Source: Streptomyces sp. NBC_01198 (lineage in GTDB: Bacteria > Actinomycetota > Actinomycetes > Streptomycetales > Streptomycetaceae). Taken from it: a stretch of DNA of 64,000 nucleotides. Positions 1 through 10,116 of the stretch are shown here, piece by piece (positions within the stretch are counted from its first letter, which is position 1; every line of letters begins with the position of its first letter). Where the stretch lies: positions 3,975,001 to 4,039,000 of the forward strand of contig NZ_CP108568.1 of NCBI RefSeq assembly GCF_036010485.1, written 5' to 3'. Position numbers and translations under genes: made by a program. Below the pieces are notes generated by a model. That model had not been told where the DNA came from and made no database searches. It was given only the letters and a program-made list of their open reading frames with translations.

Positions 1-189
1 GAAGAACACGAAGTGCTTGTCCGAGACGACCTTGCCCGTGGCGTCGAGCAGCAGTGCGCTCGCGTCGAGGTCGAAGTCCGTACCGGTGGTCGTGCGAACG
101 TCCCAGCCCAGGCCGACGGTGACCGCCGTCAATCCGGGGGCCTCCTTCGTCAGTGAGACATTGCCGCCCTTGGAGAGGCTGACACCCAT
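1..189 (-). CDS. TerD-family protein, N-terminal fragment
   Basis: Partial gene running off the left edge; the first 63 codons are visible. The protein begins [13 protein letters not shown] and continues with a glycine/aspartate segment ([17 protein letters not shown]) typical of TerD/TerE/CABP1 calcium-binding proteins of the tellurite-resistance and stress family. The start ATG at 189 has a GGGAG ribosome site. TerD paralogues are common in Streptomyces and are linked to calcium-dependent stress and differentiation responses; which paralogue this is cannot be told from the fragment. Confidence 0.85.
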   Translation of the reverse strand, partial: MGVSLSKGGNVSLTKEAPGLTAVTVGLGWDVRTTTGTDFDLDASALLLDATGKVVSDKHFVFF

Positions 190-616
190 GGTGGATCTCC
201 CTGCTCAATCCGGCGCGGGCCGCGCCACTTGACGATTCCTTTGCCCAATGACTCCAACGGACACCACCCTGCCCCTGTTCCCGAAGAGCTGCCACCCTTC
301 GCGTCCGGCCGCGCGGCGATCAGCCGAGCCCGGCGACCTGCCCCCCGGCCCACCGCTCCCGTGCGGCAGGCTCCTCGGCGGCGCGGGCCGCTTCGAGACT
401 GGGAGGGGGGGAGCGACTCCACCGGAGTGAGGACGCCCGGGAAGAACACCCTGCGCAGGGTCTCGCCTGGCTCCGGGTGGCCGGCCGGACGTCGGCGCGA
501 CCGCCACGAAGGACCCCCGTCACGAAAGAACCCCCGCTCCGGAGTGATCCGGAGCGGGGGTCCTCGAAGCCGGCCTGGCAGCGTGCTGCTCTGCCACTTC
601 GCCAACCGTTGTTTGT
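190..616. other. non-coding stretch with tRNA terminator
   Basis: No convincing gene lies between the TerD-type fragment and tRNA-Leu. The reading frames here are low-complexity shadows. The only structure seen is the strong hairpin at 531-560, and the left end should hold the promoter of the TerD-type gene. Confidence 0.6.
531..560 (-). terminator. hairpin terminator after tRNA-Leu
   Basis: Perfect 13-bp stem (CCCCCGCTCCGGA with its complement) around a 4-nt loop. It lies 57 bp downstream of tRNA-Leu on the minus strand and is followed in that direction by TTCTTTC. Confidence 0.75.
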
Positions 617-699
617 GCGCGAGGGGGGAGTTGAACCCCCACGCCCTTTCGGGCACTGGAACCTGAATCCAGCGCGTCTGCCTATTCCGCCACCCGCGC
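617..699 (-). tRNA. tRNA-Leu (CAG)
   Basis: Class II tRNA of 83 nt. The acceptor stem GCGCGGG pairs with CTCGCGC (one G-U). The anticodon loop TTCAGGT carries CAG between arms CTGGA and TCCAG. There is a variable arm TGCCCGAAAGGGCG and a T-arm GGGGGTTCAACTCCCCC. The 3' CCA is not encoded. Confidence 0.95.
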
Positions 700-1110
700 A
701 TGGGTGCTGCCGTTCGATTCTCACACATCCGGTGGACTGCTCGGTCCGGTGAGGTGGGAGTGCCTTCCGACATGCAGAAGATTAGCACGGGGTACGGGGT
801 GGAATCACATCTGTTCGGCCTGGACGCAACCCGGCTGGGAAGCAGAGGAGAGGGGTGCGCAATGGTGGGCAGACGGGATGCGGGGAGTCGGCGCGGACCT
901 GCCCGGCGGTGCGCGACACTGGGAACACCGCGCACGGGGTCGCATCTACCATCGCAGTGGACACCGGGAGGGGAAGCACGGCCGGTGTGAGGGTTGACAC
1001 TGGCCTGTCCAGGGCGTTCGGGGAACCACAGGTTTTTCCCGCGCGTGGATACGATCAGTAAGCAGTATCGGATTCGACTCGGTGGAAGGCCCCGAGGAGG
1101 GAGGTGCCCC
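700..1110. other. non-coding leader of the fha-pknB operon
   Basis: No supported gene. This should contain the tRNA-Leu promoter (minus strand) and the promoter of the fhaA operon. A TTGACA hexamer occurs at 994-999, but no well-spaced -10 follows, so no promoter is called. Confidence 0.4.
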
Positions 1111-2031
1111 GTGGGAGTACTGAAGCGCTTTGAGCAGCGGCTGGAAGGCATGGTGAACGGCACCTTCGCCAAGGTGTTCAAGAGCGAGGTGCAACCCGTC
1201 GAGATCGCGGGCGCGCTGCAGCGCGAGTGCGACAACAACGCCACCATCTGGAACCGCGACCGCACGGTGGTGCCCAACGACTTCATCGTCGAACTGAGCA
1301 CCCCGGACTTCGAGCGGCTGAGCCCGTACGCGGTGCAACTGGGCGACGAACTGGCCGGGATGGTCCGCGACTACGCCAAGCAGCAGCGCTACACGTTCAT
1401 GGGCACCATCAAGGTGCACCTGGAGCGGGCCGCCGACCTCGACACGGGGCTGTACCGGGTCCGCAGCCGCACCCTGGCGTCCAGCGAGTCCCAACAGCCG
1501 CAGTTCCCGCAGGGCCAGCAGCAGGGCCAGCCGGCGCAGCGAGCCCCGCAGTCGCCGTATCCGCAAGCGGCGCAGGCTCCGCAGGGCTACCAGCAGTCGG
1601 CCCCCCGCACCCCCTTCCCGGCGGCCGGCGGCCCGCGCCCGTCGGCGCCGCCGCCGATGCCCGCCGCACCGCCGCCCGCGGGAAGCCGGCCGCCGGCCGG
1701 CGTCACCCGGCTGCCCGGCACCGGCGCAGCGGCCGGCTCCGCCGCGGCCGGCGCCCGGCGCTGGATCGAGATCAACGGCACCCGGCACCAGATCACCAGG
1801 GGCTCCCTGGTCCTCGGCCGCTCCACCGAGGCCGACGTGCGGGTGGACGATCCGGGCGTATCACGCAAACACTGCGAGATCCGCGTCGGCACACCGTCCC
1901 TCGTGCAGGACCTGGGATCGACAAACGGCATTGTGGTGGACGGGCAGCACACCACGCGCGCTACGCTCCGCGACGGCTCCCGCATTGTCGTGGGGAGCAC
2001 CACCATCGTCTACCGGCAAGCCGAAGGGTGA
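1111..2031 (+). CDS. fhaA: FhaA, FHA-domain protein with DUF3662
   Basis: 306-residue signalling adaptor. Residues 1 to about 115 (GVLKRFEQRLEGMVNGTFAK onward) form the DUF3662 domain of actinobacterial FhaA. A Gln/Pro/Ala-rich linker follows, then a C-terminal FHA domain with the phosphothreonine-binding motifs GRSTEAD, SRKHCEI and LGSTNG. In mycobacteria FhaA binds phosphorylated partners of PknB and helps control peptidoglycan synthesis. The GTG at 1111 was chosen because GAGGAGGGAGG precedes it and the family sequence starts there; upstream in-frame starts would add a non-family extension. First gene of the fhaA-fhaB-pstP-SEDS-pbpA-pknB operon. Confidence 0.93.
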   Translation: MGVLKRFEQRLEGMVNGTFAKVFKSEVQPVEIAGALQRECDNNATIWNRDRTVVPNDFIVELSTPDFERLSPYAVQLGDELAGMVRDYAKQQRYTFMGTIKVHLERAADLDTGLYRVRSRTLASSESQQPQFPQGQQQGQPAQRAPQSPYPQAAQAPQGYQQSAPRTPFPAAGGPRPSAPPPMPAAPPPAGSRPPAGVTRLPGTGAAAGSAAAGARRWIEINGTRHQITRGSLVLGRSTEADVRVDDPGVSRKHCEIRVGTPSLVQDLGSTNGIVVDGQHTTRATLRDGSRIVVGSTTIVYRQAEG

Positions 2032-2041
2032 AGCGGGGCCA

Positions 2042-2566
2042 ATGTCAGAGCTGACCCTGACGGTCATGCGGTTGGGTTTCCTCGCCGTTCTGTGGCTGTT
2101 CGTGATCGTCGCGGTGCAGGTCATCCGCAGCGACCTGTTCGGAACGCGGGTGACCCAGCGCGCTGGGCGCCGCGGTGAGACCGCAGCCCGCCCGCCGCAG
2201 CAGCGCCAGCAGGCCGCGGCGCAGGACAGGCGTGCCCAGCAACCCGCGCAGAACAGCCGCCAGCGCCGCGGCGCGCCCACCAAACTGGTGGTCGCCGAGG
2301 GGTCGCTGGCCGGCACCACGGTGGCGCTGCAGGGCCAGACCATCACGCTCGGCCGGGCGCATGACTCGACGATTGTCCTCGATGACGACTACGCGTCCAG
2401 CCGGCATGCCAGGATCTACCCGGACCGCGACGGCCAGTGGATCGTCGAGGACCTCGGATCCACGAACGGCACCTATCTCGACCGGAACCGGCTGACCACG
2501 CCGACCCCGGTCCCGCTGGGTGCGCCGATCCGCATCGGCAAGACCGTCATCGAGCTGCGGAAGTAG
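2042..2566 (+). CDS. fhaB: FhaB, membrane-anchored FHA-domain protein
   Basis: 174 residues. An N-terminal transmembrane helix (about residues 8-28, MRLGFLAVLWLFVIVAVQV) is followed by a short basic Gln-rich linker and one FHA domain with GRAHDST, SSRHARI and LGSTNGTYL. It is the FhaB/FipA type found beside PknB, expected to recruit threonine-phosphorylated division proteins to the membrane. It starts 10 bp after fhaA. The start follows GAAGCGGGG. Confidence 0.92.
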   Translation: MSELTLTVMRLGFLAVLWLFVIVAVQVIRSDLFGTRVTQRAGRRGETAARPPQQRQQAAAQDRRAQQPAQNSRQRRGAPTKLVVAEGSLAGTTVALQGQTITLGRAHDSTIVLDDDYASSRHARIYPDRDGQWIVEDLGSTNGTYLDRNRLTTPTPVPLGAPIRIGKTVIELRK

Positions 2567-2653
2567 TCGCACAATGGGCGAGCGGAGCCACGACGCGCGA
2601 GCGAGAGGGTGGGCAGCGTGCGGATGTACCCGGAGCCGACGGGGGAGGTGCGC

Positions 2654-4219
2654 ATGTCTCTGAGCCTGCGTTTCGCCGCCGGTTCGCACAAGGGCATGAT
2701 CCGCGAGGGGAACGAGGACTCCGGCTACGCCGGCCCGCGTCTGCTCGCGATCGCCGACGGCATGGGCGGCCAGGCCGCCGGCGAGGTCGCCTCCTCCGAG
2801 GTGATCTCCACCATTGTCACGCTTGACGACGACATTCCCGGTTCCGACATCCTCACGTCGCTGGGTACGGCCGTGCAGCGGGCCAACGACCAGCTGCTGC
2901 AGATGGTCCAGGAGGACCCGCAGCTGGAGGGCATGGGCACCACGCTCACCGCCCTGCTGTGGACAGGCCAGCGGCTCGGCCTGGTGCATGTCGGCGACTC
3001 GCGCGCGTATCTGCTGCGCGACGGCGTGCTGACCCAGATCACCCAGGACCACACCTGGGTGCAGCGGCTGGTGGACGAGGGCCGGATCACCGAGGAGGAG
3101 GCCACCACCCACCCGCAGCGCTCCCTGCTGATGCGCGCGCTGGGCAGTGGCGAGCGGGTCGAACCCGACCTGTCCATCCGCGAGGTCCGGGTCGGCGACC
3201 GCTACCTGATCTGCTCCGACGGCCTGTCAGGGGTGGTCAGCCACCAGACGCTGGAAGACACCCTGGCCGGCTACCAGGCGCCGCACGAGACCGTGCAGGA
3301 GCTGATCCAGCTCGCGCTGCGCGGCGGCGGCCCCGACAACATCACCTGCATCGTCGCCGACGTCCTGGACACCGACGACGGTGACACGCTGGCCGCGCAG
3401 CTCAACGACACCCCCGTGGTGGTCGGCGCGGTCGCCGACACGCAGCTGCCGCTCAGCGACGCCCGCCACCTGCAGACCCCGGCCGGCCGCGCGGCCGAGC
3501 TGGGCCGTACGCCGCCGCCGCAGCAGACGGGTCCGGCCGGCTCCTTCGGCCCGCCCGGCAGCGGCGACCCGGTCCCGGGTGCCGCAGGCGTCCCGCTGGG
3601 CAGCTTCGGCGGCCACGACGACGCCGACTTCGACAAGGCGGGCGCCGCCCGCCGGTGGCCCAAGCGCACGCTGATCGGCGTCGCCGTCCTCGCGGTGGTG
3701 GCCGGCGGCCTGTACGCGGGCTACGCCTGGACGCAGACGCAGTACTACGTCGGGGCCAAGGACGACCATGTCGCCGTCTACCAGGGCATCGACCAGAAGC
3801 TGGCCTGGATCGACCTGTCGAAGGTGCACAAGGACCGAACCGATATCGAACTCAAGTACCTGCCGTCGTATCAGCGCGACCAGGTCAGGAGCACCATCGC
3901 ACTGAGCAGCCTCGGCCAGGCCAACGAGAAGGCCGACGAGCTCGCCAAGCAGGCCTCGGTGTGCAAGAAGGTCGCCGACGCCAACACGGCCGCGGCCCAG
4001 GCCGCCGCCGCGGCGAAGAAGGCCCAGGACGAGGTGGCGGCGAGCGGCGCTGCGACGGGCGGCTCAGCCAGCACCCCCGTCGGCAAGGCGTCAGCCGGCT
4101 CCACCACCAAGACCGGCACGACACAGAAGAAGAGCACCACCCCGACCACCGCCCCGAACCCGGCACTGACGCCGGACGAGCAGAAGCTGGCCCCGAACTG
4201 CACCTCGGGCCAGCCGTAA
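2654..4219 (+). CDS. pstP: PP2C-family Ser/Thr phosphatase (PstP type)
   Basis: 521-residue membrane phosphatase expected to reverse phosphorylation by PknB. Residues 1-240 form the PP2C/PPM catalytic domain, with metal-ligand motifs GNEDS, IADGMGG, GDSRAY, SDGL and GPDNIT. A linker leads to one transmembrane helix near residues 337-358 (LIGVAVLAVVAGGLYAGYAW), then an extracytoplasmic region ending in an Ala/Lys/Thr-rich tail. The ATG at 2654 is preceded by GGGGGAGG; an in-frame GTG at 2609 is less likely. Confidence 0.93.
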   Translation: MSLSLRFAAGSHKGMIREGNEDSGYAGPRLLAIADGMGGQAAGEVASSEVISTIVTLDDDIPGSDILTSLGTAVQRANDQLLQMVQEDPQLEGMGTTLTALLWTGQRLGLVHVGDSRAYLLRDGVLTQITQDHTWVQRLVDEGRITEEEATTHPQRSLLMRALGSGERVEPDLSIREVRVGDRYLICSDGLSGVVSHQTLEDTLAGYQAPHETVQELIQLALRGGGPDNITCIVADVLDTDDGDTLAAQLNDTPVVVGAVADTQLPLSDARHLQTPAGRAAELGRTPPPQQTGPAGSFGPPGSGDPVPGAAGVPLGSFGGHDDADFDKAGAARRWPKRTLIGVAVLAVVAGGLYAGYAWTQTQYYVGAKDDHVAVYQGIDQKLAWIDLSKVHKDRTDIELKYLPSYQRDQVRSTIALSSLGQANEKADELAKQASVCKKVADANTAAAQAAAAAKKAQDEVAASGAATGGSASTPVGKASAGSTTKTGTTQKKSTTPTTAPNPALTPDEQKLAPNCTSGQP

Positions 4220-4241
4220 CACCAGGAGGGGTCGGCTCGTC

Positions 4242-5624
4242 ATGAGCGCCAGCAACACCACCACCATCACCTCGATCGGCGCTCCCAACCGCCGTAACAC
4301 CGAGCTCGCCCTGCTCGTCTTCGCCGTCGCCATCCCGGTCTTCGCCTACGCGAACGTCGGCCTGGCCAAGAACGGCTCGGTCCCGGCAGGGCTGCTCGGC
4401 TACGGTGTGGGACTCGGCCTGCTGGCGACGGTGACCCACCTGCTGGTGCGCAAGTTCGCGCCCTACGCCGACCCGCTGATGCTGCCGATCGCCACCCTGC
4501 TCAACGGCCTGGGCCTGGTGCTCATCTGGCGGCTCGACCAGGAGCCGAGCCTGGGCGCCGCGATGGCGCCCAAGCAACTGATGTGGTCCACCTTCGGCGT
4601 GGTGCTCTTCGTGGCGGTGCTGGTCTTCATCAAGGACCACCGGATCCTGCAGCGCTACACCTACATCTCGATGGTGCTCGCGCTGGTCCTGCTGGTGCTG
4701 CCGGTGTTCTTCCCGCCCGTCTACGGCGCCCGGATCTGGATCACGCTGCCCGGTATCGGCTCGCTCCAGCCGGGGGAGTTCGCGAAGATCATCATCACGG
4801 TCTTCTTCGCCGGCTACCTGATGGTCAAGCGGGACGCGCTGGCGCTCGCCAGCCGCCGGGTGATGGGCCTGTACCTGCCGCGCGGCCGCGACCTCGGCCC
4901 GATCCTGGTGATCTGGGCGGTCAGCCTGCTCATCCTGGTCTTCGAGACCGACCTGGGCACCTCGCTGCTCTTCTTCGGCCTCTTCGTGATCATGCTGTAC
5001 GTGGCGACCGAGCGCACCAGCTGGATCGTCTTCGGCCTGCTGCTCAGCTCGGCCGGCGCGGTCGCGGTGGCCTCGTCCGAGCGGCATGTGAAGGTCCGTG
5101 TGCAGGACTGGCTGCACCCGCTCGCCCTGCAGAACGACGCGGTGACCGAGACCGCCCAGGCCCGCTACGCCTTCGGCTCCGGCGGGCTGTTCGGCTCCGG
5201 GCTCGGCCAGGGGTATTCGCGGCTGATCCACGGCATCGCGCCCAAGAGCGACTACATCCTGGCCACCGTCGGCGAGGAGCTCGGCCTGGCCGGCCTGATG
5301 GCGGTGCTGCTGCTCTACGGTCTGCTGATCGAGCGAGGCATACGGACCGCTCTCGCGGCCCGCGACCCGTTCGGCAAGCTGCTGGCGATCGGGCTGTCCG
5401 GCGGCTTCGCCCTCCAGGTGTTCGTGGTGGCCGGCGGCGTGACCGGGCTCATCCCGCTGACCGGTATGACCATGCCGTTCATGGCCCAGGGCGGTTCCTC
5501 GGTGATCGCCAACTGGGCGCTGGTCGCGATCCTGCTGCGGATCAGCGACACCGCGCGGCGGCCGGCCCCGAGCCCCGCCCCCTCCCCCGACGCCGAAGCG
5601 ACCCAGGTGGTGCGTAACCAGTGA
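4242..5624 (+). CDS. rodA: SEDS-family peptidoglycan polymerase (FtsW/RodA)
   Basis: 460-residue polytopic membrane protein of the FtsW/RodA/SpoVE family, a glycosyltransferase that polymerises lipid II with a partner class B PBP, here the next gene. About ten hydrophobic segments are visible. Family signatures are PGEFAKIIITVFFAGYL, FETDLGTSLLFFG (with the conserved aspartate) and GLTGMTMPF-like motifs near the C terminus (LIPLTGMTMPFMAQGGSS). The start has AGGAGGGG upstream. Position in the pknB operon fits the RodA-type copy, not the ftsW of the dcw cluster. Confidence 0.92.
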   Translation: MSASNTTTITSIGAPNRRNTELALLVFAVAIPVFAYANVGLAKNGSVPAGLLGYGVGLGLLATVTHLLVRKFAPYADPLMLPIATLLNGLGLVLIWRLDQEPSLGAAMAPKQLMWSTFGVVLFVAVLVFIKDHRILQRYTYISMVLALVLLVLPVFFPPVYGARIWITLPGIGSLQPGEFAKIIITVFFAGYLMVKRDALALASRRVMGLYLPRGRDLGPILVIWAVSLLILVFETDLGTSLLFFGLFVIMLYVATERTSWIVFGLLLSSAGAVAVASSERHVKVRVQDWLHPLALQNDAVTETAQARYAFGSGGLFGSGLGQGYSRLIHGIAPKSDYILATVGEELGLAGLMAVLLLYGLLIERGIRTALAARDPFGKLLAIGLSGGFALQVFVVAGGVTGLIPLTGMTMPFMAQGGSSVIANWALVAILLRISDTARRPAPSPAPSPDAEATQVVRNQ

Positions 5625-7084
5625 ACAAGCCGCTACGACGGGTCGCGGTCTTCTGCGGTCTCCTCGTCCTCGCCCTGCTGGTGCGGGTCAACTACGTGCA
5701 GTTCGTGCAGGCCGACCAGCTCCAGAACGACCCGTACAACCGCCGGGTCGCCATCAACCAGTACGCCCAGCCGCGCGGCGACATCGTCGTCGACGGCAAG
5801 GCGGTCACCGGCCACACCGAGACCAACGGCAGCGACTTCAAGTACAAGCGCACCTACACCGACGGCCCGATGTGGGCGCCGGTGACCGGCCACGCCTCGC
5901 AGGCGTACGGCACCACGATGCTCGAAGGCGTCGAGGACAAGTTCCTCACCGGTGACGACGACCGGCTGTTCTTCAACCGCACCATCGACCTGCTCACCGG
6001 CAAGCAGCGGCAGGGCGGCAACGTGGTGACCACGCTGAACGCCGAGGCGCAGAAGGCCGCCTTCGACGGTCTGGGCGACAAGAAGGGCGCCGTCGTCGCG
6101 CTGGACCCGCGCACCGGCGCGGTCCTCGCGATGGCGAGCACCCCGTCGTACGACCCGTCGGACATCGCCGGCTACTCCACCAGCGACGAGAAGAACTGGA
6201 TCGCGCTGGACAAGAAGAAGGACCCGGACGACCCGTCGCTGAACCGGGCGCTGCGCCAGACCTACCCCCCGGGATCGACGTTCAAGCTGGTCACGGCGGC
6301 GGCGGCACTGGAGAGCGGCCAGGTGACGGACATCGACGGCAAGACGAACTCGCCCGACCCGTACTACCCGCTGCCCGGCTCCGCCTTCAAGCTGGTCAAC
6401 GAGGGCCACATCCAGTGCAAGGACACCTCGCTGCGCGACGCGCTGCGGCAGTCCTGCAACACCGTCTTCGGCAAGCTCGGCGCCACCGTCGGGCTGCAGG
6501 GCATGGTCGACGAGGCGGAGAAGTTCGGCTTCAACAAGGAGCAGCTCATCCCGGTCCGCGCCGACGCGAGCAACTTCGACACCAAGATGAGCCCGGACCA
6601 GGTCGCCCAGTCCTCGATCGGCCAGTTCGACACCGCGGCCACCCCGCTGCAGATGGCCATGGTCGCCTCGGCGATCGCCAACAACGGCGTGCTGATGCAG
6701 CCCTACGAGGTCGACAAGCTGGTCGCGCCCAACCTGAGCACCATCTCGCAGACCGATCCGAAGGAGATGAGCAAGCCGCTGTCGCCGGAGAACGCGCAGA
6801 AGCTGCAGTCGATGATGGAGACGGTCGTCAACGACGGTACCGGCAAGAAGGCCAAGATCCCCGGGGTCAAGGTGGGCGGCAAGACCGGTACGGCGCAGCA
6901 CGGCGTCAACAACGACAAGGCCCCTTACGCGTGGTTCGTCTCCTACGCGATGACCGACCAGGGCTCCCCCGTCGCGGTGGCCGTGGTCGTCGAGGACGGC
7001 TCGGCCAACCGGGACGACATCAGCGGCGGCGGTCTCGCGGCTCCGATCGCCAAGAGCGTGATGGAAGCGGTCCTCAACAAGTGA
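5621..7084 (+). CDS. pbpA: class B penicillin-binding protein PbpA
   Basis: 487-residue peptidoglycan transpeptidase with one N-terminal membrane anchor (residues 7-22). The penicillin-binding motifs are in order: SxxK at Ser219-Lys222 (STFK), SxN at Ser278 (SCN), and KTG at Lys421 (KTGTAQ). The GTG start overlaps the stop of the SEDS gene as GTGA, so translation is probably coupled, matching the SEDS-bPBP enzyme pair. Mycobacterial PbpA in the same operon is a PknB substrate needed for septation. Confidence 0.94.
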   Translation: MNKPLRRVAVFCGLLVLALLVRVNYVQFVQADQLQNDPYNRRVAINQYAQPRGDIVVDGKAVTGHTETNGSDFKYKRTYTDGPMWAPVTGHASQAYGTTMLEGVEDKFLTGDDDRLFFNRTIDLLTGKQRQGGNVVTTLNAEAQKAAFDGLGDKKGAVVALDPRTGAVLAMASTPSYDPSDIAGYSTSDEKNWIALDKKKDPDDPSLNRALRQTYPPGSTFKLVTAAAALESGQVTDIDGKTNSPDPYYPLPGSAFKLVNEGHIQCKDTSLRDALRQSCNTVFGKLGATVGLQGMVDEAEKFGFNKEQLIPVRADASNFDTKMSPDQVAQSSIGQFDTAATPLQMAMVASAIANNGVLMQPYEVDKLVAPNLSTISQTDPKEMSKPLSPENAQKLQSMMETVVNDGTGKKAKIPGVKVGGKTGTAQHGVNNDKAPYAWFVSYAMTDQGSPVAVAVVVEDGSANRDDISGGGLAAPIAKSVMEAVLNK

Positions 7085-7253
7085 CCGGCACGAGGACGCG
7101 CCGTGCATGCCGGACGAGACGAACGTCACCCGCGCCGAAGCACCCGCCCACATACCGGTCGGGTATCGGCGAACGTCCGGCGCGCGGATGGGCCGGGAAC
7201 GCCCGGTACCGTATCACCGTGCAGGCGCAGGGCATGGGTTAACGGAATTCAGG

Positions 7254-7268
7254 TCGTGAACGTCACGA
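7254..7268. promoter_or_regulatory. inverted repeat upstream of pknB
   Basis: TCGTGA-ACG-TCACGA, two 6-bp arms with a 3-bp spacer, 27 bp before the pknB start in a 210-bp gap after pbpA. It could be an operator or part of an internal promoter; no known regulator consensus is recognised. Confidence 0.35.
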
Positions 7269-7294
7269 TACGGGTTTGAGGAGAGGGCAGAGCT

Positions 7295-9286
<1,992 letters not shown>

Positions 9287-9342
9287 CCGGGGCCGCCAGC
9301 GACCCGCACCGTCACCAGCAGCAGTGAGCACCGCCGTCCGGA

Positions 9343-10074
9343 CTAGCGCAGTTCGGGCGGCGGCGTCCTTTGCGGGTCGACCTTCTGGGTGCGGACCAGC
9401 TCGCCCCACACGATGTAGCGGTAGCGCGAGGTGTAGACCGGGGTGCAGGTCGTCAGGGTGATGTAGCGGCCCGGCTTGTTGCGGCCGGACTCCTTGGGGA
9501 CCTGGTCGGTGACGGCGACGTTGTACTTCGAGGTCTGGTCGAGGACCTTGTAGACCTTGTAGACGTACCAGGTGTCCTTGGACTCGAAGACCACCGGGTC
9601 GCCGGCGTGGATCTTGTCTATGTTGTGGAACTTGGCGCCGTGGCCGTCCCGGTGGGCGGCGAGGGTGAAGTTCCCGACCGAGTCCCAGGGCATGGCCGCG
9701 GGGGTGGGGTCGGTGTAGTAGCCGGCGACGCCCTCGTTGAGCACGTCGGTCGTGGTGCCCTTCTTGACCAGCACCTGGTAGTTCCTGCCCATCGCCGGGA
9801 CGTGCAGGAAGCCGATGCCGTCCTTGGTGTCCAGGCCGCGCGGCGGGCTCCCCGGCGAGCCTGCCGCCCACTGCTGGCGCACCTTGTCGCCGGCCTTGGC
9901 CTCGTGCCGGTCGGCCAGCACGTTGGTCCACCACAGCGAGTAGACGACGAAGAGGGCCAGGACCAGCCCCGCGGTGATGAGCAGCTCACCTATGACGCTG
10001 ATGGCGGAGGCGGCCCTGCGCCGCCCGCTGGGACTGCTGGTCGTCACGCTGTTCGGCTCTCCGTCCGGTGGCAT
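9343..10074 (-). CDS. srtE: class E sortase (first copy)
   Basis: 243-residue membrane-anchored transpeptidase that attaches secreted proteins carrying LAxTG-type sorting signals to peptidoglycan. A transmembrane helix (about residues 25-48) is followed by the sortase fold with catalytic His in LAAHRDGHG, Cys210 in LTTCTP and the Arg in SRYRYIVWGEL. Streptomyces commonly has two adjacent SrtE paralogues needed for aerial hyphae through chaplin anchoring. It converges with pknB and lies 42 bp after the second copy. No sortase substrate gene is in the window. Confidence 0.9.
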   Translation of the reverse strand: MPPDGEPNSVTTSSPSGRRRAASAISVIGELLITAGLVLALFVVYSLWWTNVLADRHEAKAGDKVRQQWAAGSPGSPPRGLDTKDGIGFLHVPAMGRNYQVLVKKGTTTDVLNEGVAGYYTDPTPAAMPWDSVGNFTLAAHRDGHGAKFHNIDKIHAGDPVVFESKDTWYVYKVYKVLDQTSKYNVAVTDQVPKESGRNKPGRYITLTTCTPVYTSRYRYIVWGELVRTQKVDPQRTPPPELR

Positions 10075-10116
10075 GTCGGGGCGGCACCCGAGGTGCCGGG
10101 AAGGGGGGGCGGGGCG

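Noticed and set aside
994..1110. Upstream extension of fhaA from ATG at 994
   Set aside because: The extra residues are not family-like, and the GTG at 1111 has a strong ribosome site and the conserved GVLKRFEQR start.
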